DNA of 64,000 bases from Mycobacterium sp. DL592 (GTDB lineage: Bacteria; Actinomycetota; Actinomycetes; Mycobacteriales; Mycobacteriaceae), in the NCBI RefSeq assembly GCF_011694515.1, contig NZ_CP050192.1, positions 2,849,301 to 2,913,300 on the forward strand, written 5' to 3'. How positions within the stretch are numbered: the first letter of the stretch is position 1; every line of letters begins with the position of its first letter. Positions 46,685 through 54,455 of the stretch are shown one piece after another. The translations under genes and the position numbers were made by a program. The notes under the pieces are model-generated. The model was given only the letters and a program-made list of their open reading frames with translations, ran no database searches and was not told the DNA's origin.

Positions 46685-46906
46685 ATGAAGTGAATCCGTT
46701 TCGTGGGTGGTGTAATAGCCGCTGCGGCAATCGGTGTGATGACGTCAGCGGCTCTTGCCGACGAACCGCGCGGTGCGCCGCACGACTCGATCATGGCCGG
46801 CAACGGACCATACTCGACCTTTCCGTCGCCGACCCCACCCCCGGCCGCTCTGGTGTCGACCACCACGAGTGTGACTGCCGTTCAGACGCTTTCAGGCGGT
46901 CACTGA
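46685..46906 (+). pseudogene. Small secreted protein gene interrupted by a stop at codon 3
   Basis: ATG 46685 has an excellent ribosome site (GAGGGAG) but reads ATG-AAG-TGA. In the same frame the sequence continues IRFVGGVIAAAAIGVMTSAA and a cleavage site ALA-DEP, a complete signal peptide, then about 46 mature residues rich in Pro/Ser/Thr. If codon 3 were CGA or TGG, a 73-residue exported protein would result. Translation could restart at GTG 46703 (67 residues), but that form lacks the basic n-region. It is either a recent nonsense mutation, a restart device or a base-calling error. The end overlaps the convergent TetR gene. Confidence 0.6.
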
Positions 46907-47526
46907 CCGTCGCCGAGATAGGCGCAGATCACGTCCACGAGGGCCTGCTGCTCTCGGCTGGTGTCCATCGGTATGCCGGCCACCAACTCCGATACGACCA
47001 GGCCGCGCATCGTGGCCCAGATCAGGTCGGCGACCGCGGTGGCCTGCGGGCTGTCGAGACCCTCGGCGAGGTCGTGACTGAGATCGGTGATGGCCTGCTG
47101 AAGTTGGGCCAGGTGCTTCGTCGCGCGTTTGTCGCGCATTGCCCGGGTGCCTATCAAGATCTCGAGCGAAGCGCGAGAGGTGTTACTGGAGAACACCTTC
47201 CAAGCCTCGTCGACGACGCGGCGTACCCGGTCCCGGCGGCCGAGCTGTTCGGTGGACGCCGGCAACGCATGCAGCACGTCCACCAGTTGAGCCAGACCCC
47301 GGTCCACGACGGCCATCAGCAGACCGTCGCGGTCGCCGAAGTGATACTGCACCACACCCCAGGTCACCCCGGCGCGTTCGGCGATGTGTTTGGCGCTGGC
47401 CGCCGCGAAGCCCTCCTCGATGACGCAGCGCACGGTTTCGTCGAGCACCAAATCGCGTGTGCGGTCGGCACGCTCCTGGCTGCCGCCGGGTGGGCGCCGG
47501 GGCGCGATCTTGGGCACCGCGGTCAC
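46900..47526 (-). CDS. TetR-family transcriptional regulator
   Basis: This 208-residue repressor has a helix-turn-helix with AAASAKHIAERAGVTWGVVQ followed by YHFGDRDGLL, and an alpha-helical ligand domain. GTG 47526 overlaps the DapB-like gene stop (GTGA), so it is the last gene of the SDR/DapB-like/TetR unit and probably regulates that unit and the divergent Ltp2-like/DUF35 pair. Confidence 0.87.
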   Translation of the reverse strand: MTAVPKIAPRRPPGGSQERADRTRDLVLDETVRCVIEEGFAAASAKHIAERAGVTWGVVQYHFGDRDGLLMAVVDRGLAQLVDVLHALPASTEQLGRRDRVRRVVDEAWKVFSSNTSRASLEILIGTRAMRDKRATKHLAQLQQAITDLSHDLAEGLDSPQATAVADLIWATMRGLVVSELVAGIPMDTSREQQALVDVICAYLGDGQ

Positions 47527-48590
47527 CACATCACATTGTCGGCGTGCGCGGTCGGGAGATCCTTGACGGCAAGCAGTCCCGGCGGTGCGGCGCACACGTC
47601 GTGAATGGCGTTGACGGCGCGCGCCGCGGTCGAGACGACACCGCCCTGGTTGTGGTCGACACCGTCGAGCCCGAGATGGGTGTTGATCTCCACCCCTGGG
47701 GTGCCTCGGACCACCACCCGGTGCACGCCCGGTCGCCCGTCGGGCGGGGTGGGCCAGTCCGGCGCGGCCGCGGAGGTCAGCCGGTTGACATGCTCCATGG
47801 TGATGACCGGCCGGCCGTCGCGGATTCCCTCGACGGCGAAGCGCACCGCGGCGACGCGGCCGGGCGGCACCGCCATCATCGTGCAGTCGATCTGCTCGGG
47901 TGTCACCCAGCTTTCGTGCCACTCGCGCACCTCGTCGAGGGTGACACCGAGCAGCTGAGCCAGTGAACGCACCTGGCCACCCCACAGCGAGGACAGCACG
48001 CCCGGCGCGAACATGATCGGGGTGTGATCCGGTGTCGTGCCGAATCCGAAGCTGACGCCGGTGAATTCGGCGTCGTCGTAGGTGCCGTAGTCGCAGATCT
48101 CGGAGACCGTGACGGAGGTGGCCCGGCCGGCCAGGCTCAGCGCCGTGTAGACCAGGCTGTCGCCGGAGAAGCCGGGGTCGACGCCGTTGATGTAGAGCGA
48201 GGTGCCGCCGGCCTCGCAGGCCTTGACCAGTGGGGTGCGCATCCACTCGTCGGCCTGATATGGAGCGACCAGCCAGACCATTGACGTCCCAACCACATTG
48301 GTGCCGGCGCGCAGAAACCGGGAGATCTCCTCGATCGCCTGCTGCGGGCGCATCTCGGCCTGGGAGGTGTAGACGACGCAGTCGGCGTCGAGTGCCACCA
48401 GGGCCTCGATGTCGTCGGTGGCCACGATGCCGGTCGGCTCGTCGAGTCCGCACAGTTCGGCGGCGTCGCGCCCGACCTTGTCCGGGCCGTGGGCATGCAG
48501 ACCCACCAACCGCAGGTCGGGCCGTTCGATGATCATCTTCAGGGCGTGGACGCCCACGTTGCCGGTGGAGAACTGGATGACGTCTTTCAC
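47523..48590 (-). CDS. Dihydrodipicolinate reductase-like oxidoreductase
   Basis: This 355-residue Rossmann-fold protein begins VIQFSTGNVGVHALKMII, a GxxG-type nucleotide site, followed by LVGLHAHGPDKVGRDAAEL. This is the actinobacterial family annotated as DapB-like or 2,4-diaminopentanoate dehydrogenase-like. It is not the lysine-pathway enzyme; members commonly sit in lipid and steroid catabolic clusters. GTG 48590 overlaps the SDR stop by four bases. Confidence 0.83.
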   Translation of the reverse strand: MKDVIQFSTGNVGVHALKMIIERPDLRLVGLHAHGPDKVGRDAAELCGLDEPTGIVATDDIEALVALDADCVVYTSQAEMRPQQAIEEISRFLRAGTNVVGTSMVWLVAPYQADEWMRTPLVKACEAGGTSLYINGVDPGFSGDSLVYTALSLAGRATSVTVSEICDYGTYDDAEFTGVSFGFGTTPDHTPIMFAPGVLSSLWGGQVRSLAQLLGVTLDEVREWHESWVTPEQIDCTMMAVPPGRVAAVRFAVEGIRDGRPVITMEHVNRLTSAAAPDWPTPPDGRPGVHRVVVRGTPGVEINTHLGLDGVDHNQGGVVSTAARAVNAIHDVCAAPPGLLAVKDLPTAHADNVMW

Positions 48591-49459
48591 AGGAGGTCCG
48601 TAATGGTCTTGAGGCCGGCCTCGTAGAGCACGCCGGGCAACATCCCGCCGTCCATCTCGATGGTCGTGCCGTTGATGAAATCAGCTGTGCCGCTGGACAG
48701 GAACACCACCGCGCGTCCCACTTCGGACGGCTCGCCGGCGCGGTGCAACGGCACGTCGCGGAAGTACTTCTCCCCCGTCGGGTCGTCCTTGGGCAGCACG
48801 AAGGATTGGAAGTTGTCGGTCATCGTCGGGCCCAGCGCCAGGCAGTTCACCCGGACCTTGGGTCCCCATTCCTCGGCCAGCGACCGCGTCATGTGGTTGA
48901 GGCCGGACTTGGCCGCGCCATAGGAGACCAAGGTCGGCGATCCGGCCGGATGTCCGGCACCGCTGGAGATGTTGACGATCGAGCCGGTGCCGTCCTGCTC
49001 ACGCATCTGCAGATACACCCGGATGGCGAACCACAGCGGGCTGATCAGATTCATCTGAATGGCGAACTGGTGGAACAGGATCGTGCGTTCGAAGTCGTCG
49101 GCAGAACGCGGGGCGCCCTGGATCCGCGAGACGAGTTCGGGAACGTCCTCGACATGCGGGGTCGGCACGGTGCCGCCGGCGTTGTTGACCAGGATGTCGA
49201 TGCGGCCGTAGTCGGCGACCACCCCGGCGACGAACTCGTCGATGGCGCGGTGGTCGCCCTGATCGCAGACCCGCTGCGAGGACCGGGCCGCCCACTCGGG
49301 GTTGTCGGCCACCCCGGGCATGGCGTCCAGCGCCCCTCGGGAGCACCCGACGACGGTGGCACCGGCGCGCAGCAGTTCGTGTGCGATGCCCAGCCCGACT
49401 CCTCGGCTGGTTCCGGTGACGACGGCGACCTTGCCGTCCAGTGGTGAGACATCGCTCAC
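48587..49459 (-). CDS. SDR-family oxidoreductase
   Basis: This 290-residue classical SDR has the cofactor motif TGTSRGVGLGIA (about residues 16-27), LVNNAGGTVP, the catalytic Ser in VNISSGAGH, and YGAAKSG with Tyr/Lys. A C-terminal FINGTTIEMDGGMLPGV is typical of FabG-like enzymes. Likely function is oxidation or reduction of a hydroxyacyl-CoA or steroid intermediate. It is the first gene of the minus-strand unit and is divergent from the Ltp2-like gene. Confidence 0.87.
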   Translation of the reverse strand: MSDVSPLDGKVAVVTGTSRGVGLGIAHELLRAGATVVGCSRGALDAMPGVADNPEWAARSSQRVCDQGDHRAIDEFVAGVVADYGRIDILVNNAGGTVPTPHVEDVPELVSRIQGAPRSADDFERTILFHQFAIQMNLISPLWFAIRVYLQMREQDGTGSIVNISSGAGHPAGSPTLVSYGAAKSGLNHMTRSLAEEWGPKVRVNCLALGPTMTDNFQSFVLPKDDPTGEKYFRDVPLHRAGEPSEVGRAVVFLSSGTADFINGTTIEMDGGMLPGVLYEAGLKTITDLL

Positions 49460-49552
49460 AATGCGGGGTCCTTTCCGGGTGGGCGGATTTTCATAGAACG
49501 GTCAATATGATTACATCCTTAATGTTCTTGGGGCAATGACGAAAGGGCCGCC

Positions 49553-50758
49553 ATGGGTCTTCGAGGGGAAGCCGCGATAGTCGGCTACACCGAGCTGCCG
49601 TCGACCAAGCGCCCGACCGGGCCGCTGGAGTTCAGCCTCGAGCACTGGGCTCGGCTGGCAGCGGCCGCCCTCGCCGACGCGGGCCTGTCGGCCACCGACG
49701 TCGACGGCATCTGCACCACCTACCTGCAGGAATCGCAGATCTTCGCGCCGTCGACGGTGATCGAATACCTCGGTATCAAAGCCAATTTCGCCGAGATGGT
49801 CGACCTCGGCGGCGCCAGCGCGGTGGCGATGGTGTGGCGCGCGGCGGCCGCGATCGAACTCGGACTGTGCAACGCGGTGCTGTGCGTCATCCCCGGCACG
49901 CCGCTGTCGCCGGTCAGCGAGAAGCGGCCCCCGGATTTCGGCGACATGCTGTATTTCGGCGCTTCGAGCAATCGGTACGGCTCACCGCAGGCCGAGTTCG
50001 AGATCCCCTACGGAAACCTCGGGCAGAACGGCCCGTACGGACAGGTCGCCACGCTCTACGCCGCCACCTACGGCTACGACGAACGCGCGATCGCCAAGAT
50101 CAGCGTGGATCAGCGGGTCAACGCCAACCACACCCCCGGCGCCATTTTCAGGGACACCCCGATCACCGTCGACGACGTCGTCAACAGTCCCGTGATCGCC
50201 GCACCCTTGCACATGCTCGAGATCGTGATGCCTGTGATGGGCGGCGCCGCTGTGGTGGTCACCAACGCCGATCTGGCCCGCCGGGCGCGCAATCGGCCGG
50301 TGTGGGTCAAGGGATTCGGCGAGCGGGTGCCCTACAAGACACCCACCTACGCCCAGGAGTTGTTGCAGACCCCGATGATCAAGGCTGCGGCGTCAGCGTT
50401 TTCGATGGCCGGGCTGACCCCGGCCGAGATGGACATGGTGTCGATCTACGACTGCTACACCATCACCGCGCTGCTCAGCCTGGAGGACGCGGGCTTCTGC
50501 GAGAAGGGCAAGGGACTGCAGTTCGTCACCGAGCACGACCTGACGTTCCGCGGCGACTTCCCGATGAACACCTCCGGCGGCCAGCTCGGCTACGGCCAGG
50601 CCGGGACCGCCGGCGGCATGCACCACGTCTGCGATGCGACCCGTCAGATCATGGGCCGCTCGGAGGCCACCCAGGTGGCCGACTGCAACCGCGCGTTCGT
50701 CTCCGGAAACGGCGGCATCCTGTCCGAACAGACCACACTCGTACTGGAGGGTGACTGA
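49553..50758 (+). CDS. Thiolase-like lipid-transfer protein (Ltp2-type)
   Basis: This 401-residue thiolase-fold protein resembles SCP-x/Ltp2. The position of the usual thiolase nucleophilic Cys reads DLGGASAVAM (residues 84-93), with Gly/Ala/Ser instead of Cys, and the C-terminal motif is FVSGNGGI instead of a Cys-containing one. It is therefore unlikely to be a thiolase. Ltp2 is known to act as a retro-aldolase with a DUF35 partner, and a DUF35 gene starts three bases after this stop. The GGAG-like site is weak; ATG 49553 gives MGLRGEAAIVGYTEL. A steroid or branched-chain side-chain aldolase is likely. Confidence 0.85.
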   Translation: MGLRGEAAIVGYTELPSTKRPTGPLEFSLEHWARLAAAALADAGLSATDVDGICTTYLQESQIFAPSTVIEYLGIKANFAEMVDLGGASAVAMVWRAAAAIELGLCNAVLCVIPGTPLSPVSEKRPPDFGDMLYFGASSNRYGSPQAEFEIPYGNLGQNGPYGQVATLYAATYGYDERAIAKISVDQRVNANHTPGAIFRDTPITVDDVVNSPVIAAPLHMLEIVMPVMGGAAVVVTNADLARRARNRPVWVKGFGERVPYKTPTYAQELLQTPMIKAAASAFSMAGLTPAEMDMVSIYDCYTITALLSLEDAGFCEKGKGLQFVTEHDLTFRGDFPMNTSGGQLGYGQAGTAGGMHHVCDATRQIMGRSEATQVADCNRAFVSGNGGILSEQTTLVLEGD

Positions 50759-50760
50759 TC

Positions 50761-51171
50761 ATGGCCGCATTCGCCAAGCCGATGCCCATCCCGACGCCGA
50801 CCGCTCAGCCGTTCTGGGATGCGCTGGCCGAGCACAAGATTCGCATCCAGTACTCGCCGTCGTCGGACAGTTACGTGTTCTATCCGCGGGTGCTGGCGCC
50901 GGGCACGCTGGCCGACGATCTCGAATGGCGTGAGATCAGCGGGGCCGCGTCGCTATACACCTACACGGTGGCCTACCGGCCGGTGGCCCCACATTTCGCC
51001 GATGACCTGCCGCAGATTCTGGCGGTGGTGCAGTGGGATGAGGGACCGCGGTTCTCCACCGAGATCGTCAACGCCGATGTGGCGCGGTTGTCGGTGGGGA
51101 TGCGGTTGACGCCGGTGTTCTTCGATTACCCCGATGACGGGGTGACGATGTTGCGGTACGAGCCGGCCTGA
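50761..51171 (+). CDS. DUF35 OB-fold protein lacking its zinc ligands
   Basis: This 136-residue protein matches ChsH2/DUF35 partners of Ltp2-type enzymes: an N-terminal helix (PTAQPFWDALAEHKIRI), a rubredoxin-like knuckle and an OB-fold (about 55-130). The knuckle normally has CxxC and CPxC zinc ligands. Here they are Ser32, Ser35, Ala46 and Thr49 (QYSPSSDSYVFYPRVLAPGT), so all four are gone while the frame around them is intact. It probably forms a complex with the protein encoded just upstream. Confidence 0.85.
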   Translation: MAAFAKPMPIPTPTAQPFWDALAEHKIRIQYSPSSDSYVFYPRVLAPGTLADDLEWREISGAASLYTYTVAYRPVAPHFADDLPQILAVVQWDEGPRFSTEIVNADVARLSVGMRLTPVFFDYPDDGVTMLRYEPA

Positions 51172-51172
51172 T

Positions 51173-51637
51173 TCAGACGCTGACGTCGGCGCGCACGGCG
51201 GCGGCGGCGACGTTGTCGAACCGCAGGCACACCGTGGTGCCCAGCGCGGAGGTGTCGATGGTCACCTCGTCGGCCAGGGCGCGCATCAACGGGATGCCGC
51301 GGCCGCGGATGCTGCCCTGTGTCGTGGGATCGGGCTCGCGCCAGCAGCCCTGATCGGCGATCGTGACGGTGAGTGTGGCGGCCGCACGATTGAGCACCGC
51401 CTCGACGTCGATGGCGCCGGCACCGCTGTCGCGCAGGTAGGCGAATTCCGCTGCGTTGGCCAGCGCTTCGTTGACGGCCAGCACGATGTCACTGAACTGG
51501 ACCGCATCGACGTTGGTGTTTGCCCGCAGCCACACCGAGAAGGCGTCACGGACGCGGCCGGCGCTGCGTGCATCGGCGTGGACGCCGACGTCTGCGAACC
51601 TGTCACCGTCGGGACATGGGTAACTCGTTGTCGTCAT
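51173..51637 (-). CDS. RsbW-like anti-sigma factor/serine kinase (HATPase)
   Basis: This 154-residue GHKL-ATPase protein has an N-box (NEALANAAE, residues 56-64), a G1 box (ADQGCWREPD, DQG at 95-97) and a G2 box (GRGIPLM, 112-118), as in RsbW/SpoIIAB. Such proteins bind a sigma factor or other target and phosphorylate the STAS antagonist. The STAS gene ends 30 bases upstream. No sigma factor gene is adjacent. Confidence 0.88.
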   Translation of the reverse strand: MTTTSYPCPDGDRFADVGVHADARSAGRVRDAFSVWLRANTNVDAVQFSDIVLAVNEALANAAEFAYLRDSGAGAIDVEAVLNRAAATLTVTIADQGCWREPDPTTQGSIRGRGIPLMRALADEVTIDTSALGTTVCLRFDNVAAAAVRADVSV

Positions 51638-51667
51638 GGCAAATGCCGTATACCCACCTTCGCGTAA

Positions 51668-52045
51668 TTACTCACCCAGTGCGGCGCGCGCCTCGTCCAA
51701 TGTGGGATACATCCCGATGATCTCGGCCAGGCCGACCAGCTTCAGCGGCCTGCTGGTGGCCGGTCCGCTGGCCACGACGCCGAACCCGACGCCGGGGCCG
51801 GCCTGCTCGTGCGCGGCGACCAGGACGCCCATCCCGGCCGAGGCCAGGAACTCCACGTCGCTCATGTCGACGATGACCGCGGACGGGTTTTTCGTCAGCG
51901 CCGTTTTGATGCTGGTCTCCAATTGCGGCGCCGTCAGCATGTCGATGACGCCGGAGACCGCGACTACGACCGTACGGCCGAAACACTCTTCGCTGACCAG
52001 GCACCCGGTGTTGGCCGTGGTGGTGGTTGTGGCTTGTTCGTCCAA
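51668..52045 (-). CDS. STAS-domain anti-sigma factor antagonist
   Basis: This 125-residue protein has the STAS fold with the phosphorylatable Ser69 in VEFLASAGMGVL, preceded by AVIVDMSDV. In its dephosphorylated form such a protein would bind the RsbW-like kinase encoded downstream. TTG 52045 is used as the start, with GAGGTG upstream; a different frame over the same bases is not family-like. The RsbU-type phosphatase lies about 160 bases upstream. Confidence 0.87.
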   Translation of the reverse strand: MDEQATTTTTANTGCLVSEECFGRTVVVAVSGVIDMLTAPQLETSIKTALTKNPSAVIVDMSDVEFLASAGMGVLVAAHEQAGPGVGFGVVASGPATSRPLKLVGLAEIIGMYPTLDEARAALGE

Positions 52046-52129
52046 GATTCACACCTCACTTGCGCGCACCGAACGATGCGCTCTGAGTTAGGTCATGCCG
52101 GCGGCTTCCGTCTGAACCTGGCAAGAACT

Positions 52130-52142
52130 CACAACAGTTGTG
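52130..52142. promoter_or_regulatory. Palindrome between the phosphatase and STAS genes
   Basis: CACAACAGTTGTG is a perfect palindrome around one central base. It lies in the 159-base gap before the STAS gene. It could be an operator or an RNA hairpin. No sigma-F-type promoter is evident. Confidence 0.4.
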
Positions 52143-52204
52143 CGCCGATTTGCTTGCGGCGCCTAGTCCGCGCCCCGATAAGCGGTCGGCGCGACCCCTC
52201 CAGG

Positions 52205-53524
52205 TTAACGTACATCGGCGTCAGTTGCGGCTTCGACGGTCAAAGCCAGCAGCGCGACGTCGTCGTCGGGTTGCAGCGTGGCGACCAGTTCGGCGAGCTC
52301 AGCGATGAGTTGTGCGGCGGGCATGCCGACCCGCTCGGACAGGAACAGGCGAAGGGCTGGTTCGCCGAACGTGGCGGATCCGTCGGGGCGGGCCTCGACG
52401 ATGCCGTCGGTATAGAGCAGCAGGGTCTGCCCCGCCGACAGTGACACCTCGCAGGATTCGAAGGTGGCATCGGCGATCGCGCCGACGAGCATGCCACCGG
52501 ACGACCGCACCGGCCGGACCGAGCCGCTGTGGCTGTCGAGCAGCAGAGCAGGAAGGTGCCCGCCGGTTGCCAGGGCGATACCGAATTCGCCACTCGCCGC
52601 GTCGCGCGCCAACTTGCCGAACAGCACTGTGCAGAACTTCTTCTCGTTCGGATCGCTGACCAGAACGGCGTTGAGTTCGGTGAGGCCGTCGGTGGGGTCT
52701 TCGTGGTGTAGTGCCGCCGCCCGCAACGTGTAGCGAACCAGTGAGGTGACCGCTGCTGCCGGCGCGCCATGACCCTCGACGTCGCCGAGGAAGAACGCCC
52801 AGCGGTTGTCGTCCAGGCCGAAGACGTCGTAGAAGTCGCCGCCCACCTGCCCGGAGGCGGCCGGGTGATAGTGCGCGGCCATCGACATGCCCGGGATCAC
52901 CGGCAGTGCCGGCGGAAGCAGCGAACGTTGCAGCACCGCGGCGTAGTCCGCCACGGTGGCCTGGTTGCGTTGGGCGGTGTCGCGCAGATCCCGCTCGGCG
53001 CGCACCGTGGTCAGCGCCGAGAGCCGCAATTCGAGTTCGTTCATGACGATCGCCGCCAGGTCCTCCAAGATGGCGACCTGTTCGGCGGTGACCTCGCCGG
53101 GCCGGGTATCCAGCACGCTGACGACGCCCAGGTGGTGGCCGTCGGCGGTGGTGACCGGCGCTGCGGCGTAGAACCGGATTCCCAGATCGCCTGTCACCAA
53201 GGCGTTTTCAGCAGAGTAGGGATCCGCGGTGGTGTCGGGGACGACGTAGGTGCGGCTGTCCCGGATGACGATCGGGCACAGGCCCGCATCGCGGTCGACC
53301 TCGGAGATGCCGCTGATACCGTGCACCGCCTTGAACCAGATCCGGTCCCGGTCGACGAAGCTGATCGCCGCGTACGGTACGCCGAAACACCGCGCCGCGA
53401 CCCGGGCGATGCGGTCGAAGCCGTCGTCGCCCGGGGTGTCGAGAATGGCGTAGCGCTCCAGGGCGCGGAGCCGCTCGTCCTCGAGCGCCTTGGGCGTGCG
53501 CGGGGAGAACTGAGTGGTCACCAT
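52205..53524 (-). CDS. GAF-PP2C (RsbU-type) serine phosphatase
   Basis: This 439-residue protein has a GAF domain (about residues 25-170), a short coiled-coil (about 170-200), and a PP2C/SpoIIE phosphatase domain (about 215-430). Metal-binding Asp motifs are GGDFYDVF, FLGDVEGHG, and LYTDGIVEARP. It would dephosphorylate the STAS protein in response to a ligand or redox cue sensed by GAF. It is the first gene of the three-gene partner-switching set. Confidence 0.9.
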   Translation of the reverse strand: MVTTQFSPRTPKALEDERLRALERYAILDTPGDDGFDRIARVAARCFGVPYAAISFVDRDRIWFKAVHGISGISEVDRDAGLCPIVIRDSRTYVVPDTTADPYSAENALVTGDLGIRFYAAAPVTTADGHHLGVVSVLDTRPGEVTAEQVAILEDLAAIVMNELELRLSALTTVRAERDLRDTAQRNQATVADYAAVLQRSLLPPALPVIPGMSMAAHYHPAASGQVGGDFYDVFGLDDNRWAFFLGDVEGHGAPAAAVTSLVRYTLRAAALHHEDPTDGLTELNAVLVSDPNEKKFCTVLFGKLARDAASGEFGIALATGGHLPALLLDSHSGSVRPVRSSGGMLVGAIADATFESCEVSLSAGQTLLLYTDGIVEARPDGSATFGEPALRLFLSERVGMPAAQLIAELAELVATLQPDDDVALLALTVEAATDADVR

Positions 53525-53650
53525 GGCTTTCCGCCGTCGGAGGTGGTCGCCGTGTTCGGCAGTACGTCAACCCTACCGCTGCCCCGCGGCACGACCGCGG
53601 CGGTCAACGGCGACCCGAATTGATTGACGGCTGAGCCAATTTCGCCGGCG

Positions 53651-54367
53651 TTACCGCTCGAGCCCGTCGAGTACCGACAGCAGCGCCGCGGTCGCGGGTT
53701 CCAGCAGGGCCGTCGCGGCGCGGGCCGCCCGCTGAGGATCACCGGCCTCGATGGCCTCGACCACCGCAGCGTAGGCCGCGGGCCTGCCGACCTCGTCCGC
53801 CATAACCGCACTGAGCGCAACCAGCGCGGGCTCATAGGTGGCGCGCAGCGTGTTGTACATCAGCCGGAACACGATCGAATCCGCGCCGTCGACGACGACA
53901 TCCCAGAACGCCAGCGCCAGCCGCTGACGCCCGACGGGATCGGTTTCAGACTCCAAGGCACGCAACGACTCTCGCAGCGCATCGATGAGCTCGGGCTGGC
54001 GGCGTTCGGCGGCCAGCGCCGCGACCTTGGGTCCGTTGTGCAGCCTGGTCTCCAGAATGCTGCGCACCACGGCGACGTCGAGCTCGCCACCGCGGATGAC
54101 CAGCCGTGGCAGCAGGTCCAGCCCGGCGTGACGGCGAAAGTCGCGCACCGTGGTCGCATCCCCCTGGCGCACCTCGATCAGCCCGGCGGCCAGCACGCCG
54201 CGTAACGCCTCCCGTACCGCGGGCCGGGAGACACCGAGAAGTTCGGCCAGGTGACGCTCGCTGGGCAGCACGTCGCCCGGCTGCATCTCACCGCTGAGCA
54301 CGTCGGCGATGATCTGTTCCACGACTTCTTCCGGAACCGACTTGCGTTGCACCGGCTGAAGCACCAT
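53651..54367 (-). CDS. FadR/FCD-type GntR-family regulator
   Basis: This 238-residue regulator has an N-terminal winged helix ([20 protein letters not shown] and [16 protein letters not shown]) and a C-terminal FCD domain with helices ([20 protein letters not shown]). FCD-type GntR proteins bind organic acids or acyl-CoA. ATG 54367 ([14 protein letters not shown]) is chosen over the longer frame. It is divergent from a cytochrome P450 gene, and a consensus FadR-type operator lies between. Confidence 0.9.
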   Translation of the reverse strand: MVLQPVQRKSVPEEVVEQIIADVLSGEMQPGDVLPSERHLAELLGVSRPAVREALRGVLAAGLIEVRQGDATTVRDFRRHAGLDLLPRLVIRGGELDVAVVRSILETRLHNGPKVAALAAERRQPELIDALRESLRALESETDPVGRQRLALAFWDVVVDGADSIVFRLMYNTLRATYEPALVALSAVMADEVGRPAAYAAVVEAIEAGDPQRAARAATALLEPATAALLSVLDGLER

Positions 54368-54404
54368 GCGGCGATGATGACCTCTCGATCCGGCAGACGT
54401 CAAG

Positions 54405-54415
54405 TGGTCAGACCA
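54405..54415. promoter_or_regulatory. FadR-type GntR operator
   Basis: TGGTCAGACCA is a perfect palindrome and fits the FadR subfamily consensus TNGTNNNACNA exactly. It lies between the GntR gene start and the P450 start, 41 bases before the P450 ATG. Confidence 0.8.
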
Positions 54416-54455
54416 ATCCCGTGCCAGGGCCGGGACCTGCTCGTATGCTGACCAC

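Noticed and set aside
49834..50754. A second frame of about 306 codons inside the Ltp2-like gene
   Set aside because: Arg-rich shadow translation of the real gene, with no domain seen.
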